Assembly (NCBI GenBank): GCA_900319235.1
Contig: ONNR01000026.1
Span: 1-49,305 of the forward strand
Direction of reading: 5' to 3'
DNA from: an uncultured Prevotellaceae bacterium
GTDB taxonomy: Bacteria > Bacteroidota > Bacteroidia > Bacteroidales > UBA3663
DNA length: 49,305 bases
Shown here: piece after piece, positions 49,170 to 49,305 of the stretch
Layout of the letters: every line of letters begins with the position of its first letter
Numbering within the stretch: the first letter of the stretch is position 1
Translations under genes and position numbers: made by a program
Notes under the pieces: model-generated
Told to the model about the DNA's origin: nothing
The model's database searches: none
Seen by the model: the letters and a program-made list of their open reading frames with translations, nothing else

Positions 49170-49305
49170 TTAAAAGTGAGGAAGATACTCGTCATCAATT
49201 CTGAACTGCCGACGTTCGGCTATCCATTGCTTGAGATTCTTGCGAATGGCTTCATAGGTTCGGCGATCTTCAGTATCCTCATCGTCAAGAGAACCATACC
49301 TCTCA
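49170..49305 (-). CDS. Unknown protein, C-terminal part only
   Basis: Reading the minus strand into the window edge gives 44 codons ending with TAA at 49172-49170. The visible end is charged and helical (DDEDTEDRRTYEAIRKN, then LKQWIAERRQF, ending DEYLPHF). The codon usage looks normal and the frame is open to the edge, but the stretch is short. I do not recognise the family. Confidence 0.5.
   Translation of the reverse strand, partial: ERYGSLDDEDTEDRRTYEAIRKNLKQWIAERRQFRIDDEYLPHF

Overview
The window looks like a chromosomal segment of a Bacteroidales bacterium, most likely Prevotellaceae (Prevotella/Segatella type). The evidence is a SusC/SusD pair, an AraC-type regulator with a periplasmic propeller, LruC-type lipoproteins, many lipoprotein signals, and several promoters of the Bacteroidota form TTTG-N20-TAnnTTTG. 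GC content looks near 50% by eye. No phage, plasmid, transposase, rRNA or CRISPR was seen.

Layout. 1-1950: the 5' part of a secreted LamG-like protein (minus strand), a degenerate ~41-bp hairpin array, a promoter-driven structured small RNA, a mirror-symmetric multi-hairpin element and tRNA-Gln(UUG). 1954-5787: Na/phosphate cotransporter, stand-alone nucleoside kinase, OmpA-type lipoprotein. 6064-18279: a probable extracellular nucleic-acid degradation and uptake locus, made of an endonuclease I, secreted OB-fold proteins, a NUC1-type nuclease lipoprotein, a DUF5689-type lipoprotein, a TonB-dependent receptor and, divergently, a secreted endonuclease/exonuclease/phosphatase protein. 18279-23328: trmD, prfC, a methylthioadenosine/adenosylhomocysteine-type nucleosidase, deoD and an MFS transporter. 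23373-35528: a polysaccharide utilisation locus with a kinase-less SusR-like regulator, SusC, SusD, a DUF2264 protein, a GH105 hydrolase and a BNR_4 beta-propeller enzyme; glucuronic-acid/rhamnose-containing glycans are the best substrate guess. 35669-36514: a YhcC-like radical SAM protein lacking its usual N-terminus. 36554-36925: a second hairpin array with exact 42-bp period. 37257-43863: two tandem paralogous LruC-type surface lipoproteins and a smaller lipoprotein. 44018-49305: a repeat-rich helical lipoprotein, an orphan beta-class DNA methyltransferase, a MATE exporter, a D-2-hydroxyacid dehydrogenase, a TrmH-family methyltransferase and the 3' end of an unknown gene.

How the genes may work together. 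Secreted nucleases could cut environmental DNA/RNA, OB-fold lipoproteins could hold it at the surface and the TonB receptor could import fragments. The nearby nucleoside phosphorylase, nucleosidase and MFS transporter would fit downstream salvage. This is inference from gene content and adjacency.

The most unusual content lies between the genes. At least eight intergenic spots carry short (~7-10 bp) repeats arranged as inverted arms around a core. Three of them share a recognisable core with a compensating hairpin, and two of those three overlap the stop codon of the preceding gene. Together with the two nine-unit ~42-bp hairpin arrays and the GAAAAT/ATTTTC 'ladder' at 1438-1731, they suggest one or more families of structured repeats that I cannot match to a described element.
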